The position numbers and the translations under genes are program-made. A stretch of 8,222 nucleotides of DNA from assembly GCA_934589525.1 (NCBI GenBank), contig CAKTOB010000047.1:1-8222 (forward strand), in the 5' to 3' direction. Source of the stretch: an uncultured Oscillospiraceae bacterium (GTDB lineage Bacteria; Bacillota; Clostridia; Oscillospirales; Oscillospiraceae). This document shows positions 6,577 through 8,222 of the stretch, in pieces. Under the pieces are notes generated by a model. The model had not been told where the DNA came from, made no database searches, and was given only the letters and a program-made list of their open reading frames with translations. Within the stretch, counting starts at the first letter, position 1, and the number at the start of each line of letters is the position of its first letter.

Positions 6577-6621
6577 AATAAGTAATACCTCCAATGTTTT
6601 ATTGTGGTCAGGTTCTTCTAC

Positions 6622-6650
6622 AAATAGGCATTGTACCCTAAATAGGCATT
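6622..6650. repeat. Two 11-bp direct repeats upstream of gpmI
   Basis: AAATAGGCATT occurs exactly twice, at 6622-6632 and 6640-6650, 18 bp apart (nearly two DNA turns). On the minus strand each reads AATGCCTATTT. The repeats lie between the proposed gpmI promoter and its start codon, so in DNA they could be an operator on one helix face, and in RNA they would be in the 5' leader. Role unknown. Confidence 0.7.
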
Positions 6651-6656
6651 CTGCCA

Positions 6657-6674
6657 GTTGTATTATTTTACAAC
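6657..6674. promoter_or_regulatory. Operator-like palindrome over the gpmI -10 box
   Basis: An 18-bp inverted repeat, GTTGTA-N6-TACAAC, covers the proposed -10 box of gpmI. Its half-sites (6657-6662 and 6669-6674) are perfect, and a third TACAAC-like copy (TTACAAC) lies at 6688-6694. The placement suits a repressor binding site. No regulator gene is nearby, so the factor is unknown. Confidence 0.4.
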
Positions 6675-6693
6675 AGAACCGCAGAACTTACAA
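6665..6693 (-). promoter_or_regulatory. Probable promoter of gpmI-asp23-fakA
   Basis: On the minus strand TTGTAA (6688-6693, 4/6 to the -35 consensus) and TAAAAT (6665-6670, 5/6 to -10) are 17 bp apart. Transcription would start near 6658, leaving a leader of about 80 nt before gpmI. A second, weaker candidate further down uses CTGGCA (6652-6657) and TACAAT (6630-6635) with a 16-bp spacer. The AT-rich gap after the LRR-gene terminator is where an operon promoter is expected. Confidence 0.5.
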
Positions 6694-6716
6694 CTCTTTT
6701 TTTATTTTTTCCGTTA

Positions 6717-6772
6717 CAAACAAAAATACCTCCGGGAATCCCCGGATTTGGGGTGATATTCCCGGAAGTATT
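6717..6772 (-). terminator. Strong intrinsic terminator after the LRR gene
   Basis: An inverted repeat pairs AATAC (6725-6729) and TCCGGGAAT (6731-6739) with ATTCCCGGA (6758-6766) and GTATT (6768-6772), with one mismatched pair between. The loop itself folds as CCCC-N6-GGGG (6741-6754 region). On the minus strand the stem runs into TATTTTTGTTTG, a good U-tract. It closes the LRR gene unit and isolates the gpmI promoter. Confidence 0.85.
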
Positions 6773-6806
6773 AAGATTGTGTGAAGCGTCAGCGTTTCCC
6801 AAGCGC

Positions 6807-7733
6807 TTAACGGCTGTATTTGCCGCCCCGCTTTTTGCCTGTTTTCCTGCCGAAAATCAGGAACCCAAAGCCCGCCAGCGACAAGGTCAACCCGATGAGG
6901 GCCAGACCTACCCCCGCCCCGCCGGATTTTTTAGGTGCTTCCGTCACTTCCGTGGGGAAGGTATAGGGGAAGGTGGTAGCCTCCGTGGCAGCCTCGGTGG
7001 CAGGAGCGGTGGTGGGAGCCGTTGTGGGCACCGTCGTAGGCGCGGTGGTGGGGATGGTCGTGGGCTCCGTGGTGGGTTCTGTGGTGGCCTCGGTGGTAGG
7101 TTCCGTGGTAGCCTCCGTTGTGGCCTCCGTGGTCTCTTCCTCCGGGGTATAGGGGTCTTTGCCCTCGGAATCCAGGAACTCGATGCGGCCGTGGAAGGCC
7201 TCCTCCAGCTGCTGGATCAGGGTCACGGGCCAGGGGCTCTTGGCCGGGAAATAGATTTTGGTATTGGTATCCCACAGGCAGTTGAGCTTAAAGGAGGGGA
7301 AGGGCCCCTCACAGTGGATGGCCGTGAGATTCTTGCAGCTGTGCAGGCAGTTCTCCCCGAAAATCCGGAAGGTGGAGGGCAGATGGATGGAGGTCAGTCC
7401 GTCGCAGTATTCAAAGCTATGCTCCCCCAGGGTGTGCAGGGCCGTGCCAAAATCCACCTCCGTAATATTGTCACAGTCCTGGAAGGCATAGGCCCCCACG
7501 GTGGTCACATTACCGGAGAGCACCACCTTGGTAATGGCATCCTTGCTCCCCTGCCAGGGGGCGCCGCCCTCCGTAAAATCCTCCATAGGCCCGTTGCCGG
7601 AAACCGTCAGCGTCCCCTCTTCCAAGGTCCAGCTGATCCCCTCCCCGCAGGTACCGGTCAAGGCTTCCGCCCCGGCAGCCAAAGGCAATAGCAGCACCAA
7701 AGCGCACACAAGCATTTTATAGATTCGTTTCAT
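6807..7733 (-). CDS. Secreted BspA-like leucine-rich-repeat protein, membrane anchored
   Basis: A 308-aa surface protein. A signal peptide occupies residues 1 to about 22 (KR, a hydrophobic core, then a likely cut after AGA). Residues 27-60 (GTCGEGISWTLEEGTLTVSG...PW) are the usual lead-in of BspA-type proteins. LRR_5-like repeats follow at about 68-160, with VVLSGNVTTVGAYAFQDCDNITEVDF, then LGEHSFEYCDGLTSIHLP, then FGENCLHSCKNLTAI. A Thr/Glu/Pro-rich linker of four-residue units (about 200-258) leads to one hydrophobic segment (272-294) and a basic tail RKTGKKRGGKYSR, consistent with a C-terminal membrane anchor. There is no LPXTG sortase motif. ATG at 7733 has GGAGG about 12 nt upstream. 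It is a single-gene unit closed by a terminator. BspA-like proteins often bind host or microbial surfaces; the ligand here is unknown. A promoter may lie at the edge of the repeat block (TTTACA and TATATC), but the match is weak. Confidence 0.88.
   Translation of the reverse strand: MKRIYKMLVCALVLLLPLAAGAEALTGTCGEGISWTLEEGTLTVSGNGPMEDFTEGGAPWQGSKDAITKVVLSGNVTTVGAYAFQDCDNITEVDFGTALHTLGEHSFEYCDGLTSIHLPSTFRIFGENCLHSCKNLTAIHCEGPFPSFKLNCLWDTNTKIYFPAKSPWPVTLIQQLEEAFHGRIEFLDSEGKDPYTPEEETTEATTEATTEPTTEATTEPTTEPTTIPTTAPTTVPTTAPTTAPATEAATEATTFPYTFPTEVTEAPKKSGGAGVGLALIGLTLSLAGFGFLIFGRKTGKKRGGKYSR
6966..7136 (-). repeat. 12-bp degenerate repeats coding the Thr-rich linker
   Basis: Within the LRR gene, imperfect 12-bp units (variants of gcctccgtggta on the plus strand) encode TTEA, TTEP, TTIP, TTAP and TTVP tetrapeptides (residues about 200-256). 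Such coding repeats can expand or shrink without breaking frame and would change the length of the surface stalk. Confidence 0.8.
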
Positions 7734-7770
7734 GAATAATCAACCTCCGTTTCAGGTCCATGTGATATAG

Positions 7771-7895
7771 CGTCGTAAATAGAACCCGTGTAAACGAACG
7801 GTACCACCCAATACACGGAACCAAATGTAGCGGCGATGACCCATCGCCACGCAACGGAACGCATATAACCCGTGTGGATGAATGGAACCGCCCCC
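7771..7895 (-). repeat. Inverted copies of the flanking hairpin repeat
   Basis: Read on the minus strand, this stretch holds two diverged units of the family seen at 62-262: CCATTCATCCACACGGGTTATATGCG, then the hairpin GGCGATG/CATCGCC (7832-7838 with 7842-7848, loop ACC), then CGCTACAT, then GGTACCGTTCGTTTACACGGGTTCTA. Orientation is opposite to the left block and to the copy at 8088-8179. It reaches to within about 40 bp of the LRR start codon. An open frame across it (7730-7978) is an effect of the repeat and has no ribosome binding site that I trust. Confidence 0.75.
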
Positions 7896-7900
7896 CGACA

Positions 7901-8021
7901 TGTCATCCCGACCGAGTGAAACGAGCGGAGGGATCTACTCAAGCAGCAGGTTTTACCTTGTGGTGGTTCTTCCTCCAACGTGGTGGATTCCTCCGCTCGC
8001 TAACGCTCGGTCGGAATGACA
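7901..8021. repeat. MITE-like inverted-repeat element
   Basis: Two arms of about 37 bp face each other. The left arm is TGTCATCCCGACCGAG (7901-7916) running to GCGGAGGGATCTAC (ends about 7938). The right arm, read in reverse, is TGTCATTCCGACCGAG to GCGGAGGAATCCAC (about 7985-8021). They differ by several substitutions and one indel, and enclose about 46 bp. There is no coding capacity. The arms resemble TGTCAT...GAGCGGAGGGATC repeats known to me from many Firmicutes. It lies between the inverted and direct hairpin-repeat copies. Confidence 0.75.
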
Positions 8022-8066
8022 GACGTTTTTTGCATTGGTTGTTACAAATTTAAATGTACCACGATA

Positions 8067-8085
8067 CCGGCCCCCATGGGGCCGG
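8067..8085. repeat. Perfect 8-bp-stem GC hairpin
   Basis: CCGGCCCC (8067-8074), loop CAT, then GGGGCCGG (8078-8085) is a perfect palindrome with a 3-nt loop, the same loop size as the hairpins of the neighbouring repeat units. No T-run follows on either strand, so it is probably a third stem variant of the repeat family rather than a terminator. Role unknown. Confidence 0.6.
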
Positions 8086-8087
8086 AT

Positions 8088-8179
8088 GGCGATGAATCAT
8101 CGCCGCTACATTGCGTGATACCATTCATCCGCACAGGTTATATATGCAACGTGGCGGGCGGCAGATTGCCGCCCCTACT
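8088..8179 (+). repeat. Direct copy of the flanking hairpin repeat, with both stem types
   Basis: One full unit begins with the hairpin GGCGATG/CATCGCC (8088-8094 with 8098-8104, loop AAT), continues through TACCATTCATCCGCACAGG, and is followed by the start of a second unit whose hairpin GGGCGGCA/TGCCGCCC (8156-8163 with 8167-8174, loop GAT) is perfect. Positions 8096-8170 match 133-207 at 69 of 75 bases in the same orientation. The repeat stops soon after 8179, where AT-rich unassigned sequence runs to the window end. Confidence 0.85.
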
Positions 8180-8222
8180 AGTCCGTTAAAGCTAAAACTT
8201 TATTTCTGGATATAGATGAGCA

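Noticed and set aside
4285..6585. 766-aa plus-strand open frame opposite gpmI, asp23 and the start of fakA
   Set aside because: It is antisense to three well-recognised genes. Its Gly/His/Val-rich composition is what reverse reading of GC-rich codons gives, with no domain that I recognise and no plus-strand promoter.
1..8222. A new defence, toxin-antitoxin or mobile gene system
   Set aside because: All seven genes fit known families and none looks like a nuclease, toxin, transposase, integrase or reverse transcriptase. The unusual content is the repeats and the DUF5685/J-domain pair.

Overview
The window looks like chromosomal DNA of a low-redox gut-type Firmicute, most likely an Oscillospiraceae/Ruminococcaceae-like Clostridia member. 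This rests on the gene content (Asp23/YloU next to a FakA/YloV-type kinase, a DUF5685 protein next to a J-domain protein, a BspA-like leucine-rich-repeat surface protein), strong GGAGG ribosome binding sites, GC-rich genes with AT-rich promoters, and hairpin-bearing intergenic repeats of a kind I associate with that group. The taxonomic call is an inference; no rRNA or other marker gene is present.

All seven genes lie on the minus strand, so transcription runs from high to low coordinates. Positions 7734-8222 are a gene-free block of repeats. A secreted, membrane-anchored LRR protein (6807-7733) follows and ends at a strong intrinsic terminator (6725-6772). A new promoter region (about 6622-6693) then drives gpmI (phosphoglycerate mutase, plant-like type), asp23/yloU and fakA, which are closely spaced and probably one operon. 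A stem-loop without a clear U-tract (2917-2949) separates fakA from a YihY/BrkB-family membrane protein (2021-2878). A well-formed sigma-A-type promoter (1975-2003) starts a two-gene unit: DUF5685, overlapped by 14 bp by a J-domain/TPR-like protein with a cysteine-rich tail (446-1141). That unit ends at a 17-bp-stem terminator (305-366). Positions 1-262 carry a second block of the same repeat family found at the other end.

Functionally the centre is housekeeping: glycolysis (gpmI), an envelope-associated Asp23 protein, and the kinase subunit that phosphorylates exogenous fatty acids for phospholipid synthesis (fakA). The DUF5685/J-domain pair is the least understood part. Its two aspartate-rich motifs suggest, without proof, an isoprenoid-synthase-like helical fold. 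The other point worth attention is the modular repeat family at both ends, in which two different hairpin stems (GGCGATG/CATCGCC and GGGCGGCA/TGCCGCCC) alternate within a conserved frame. I see no phage, transposase, CRISPR array, tRNA or rRNA, and no clear new defence or mobile system.
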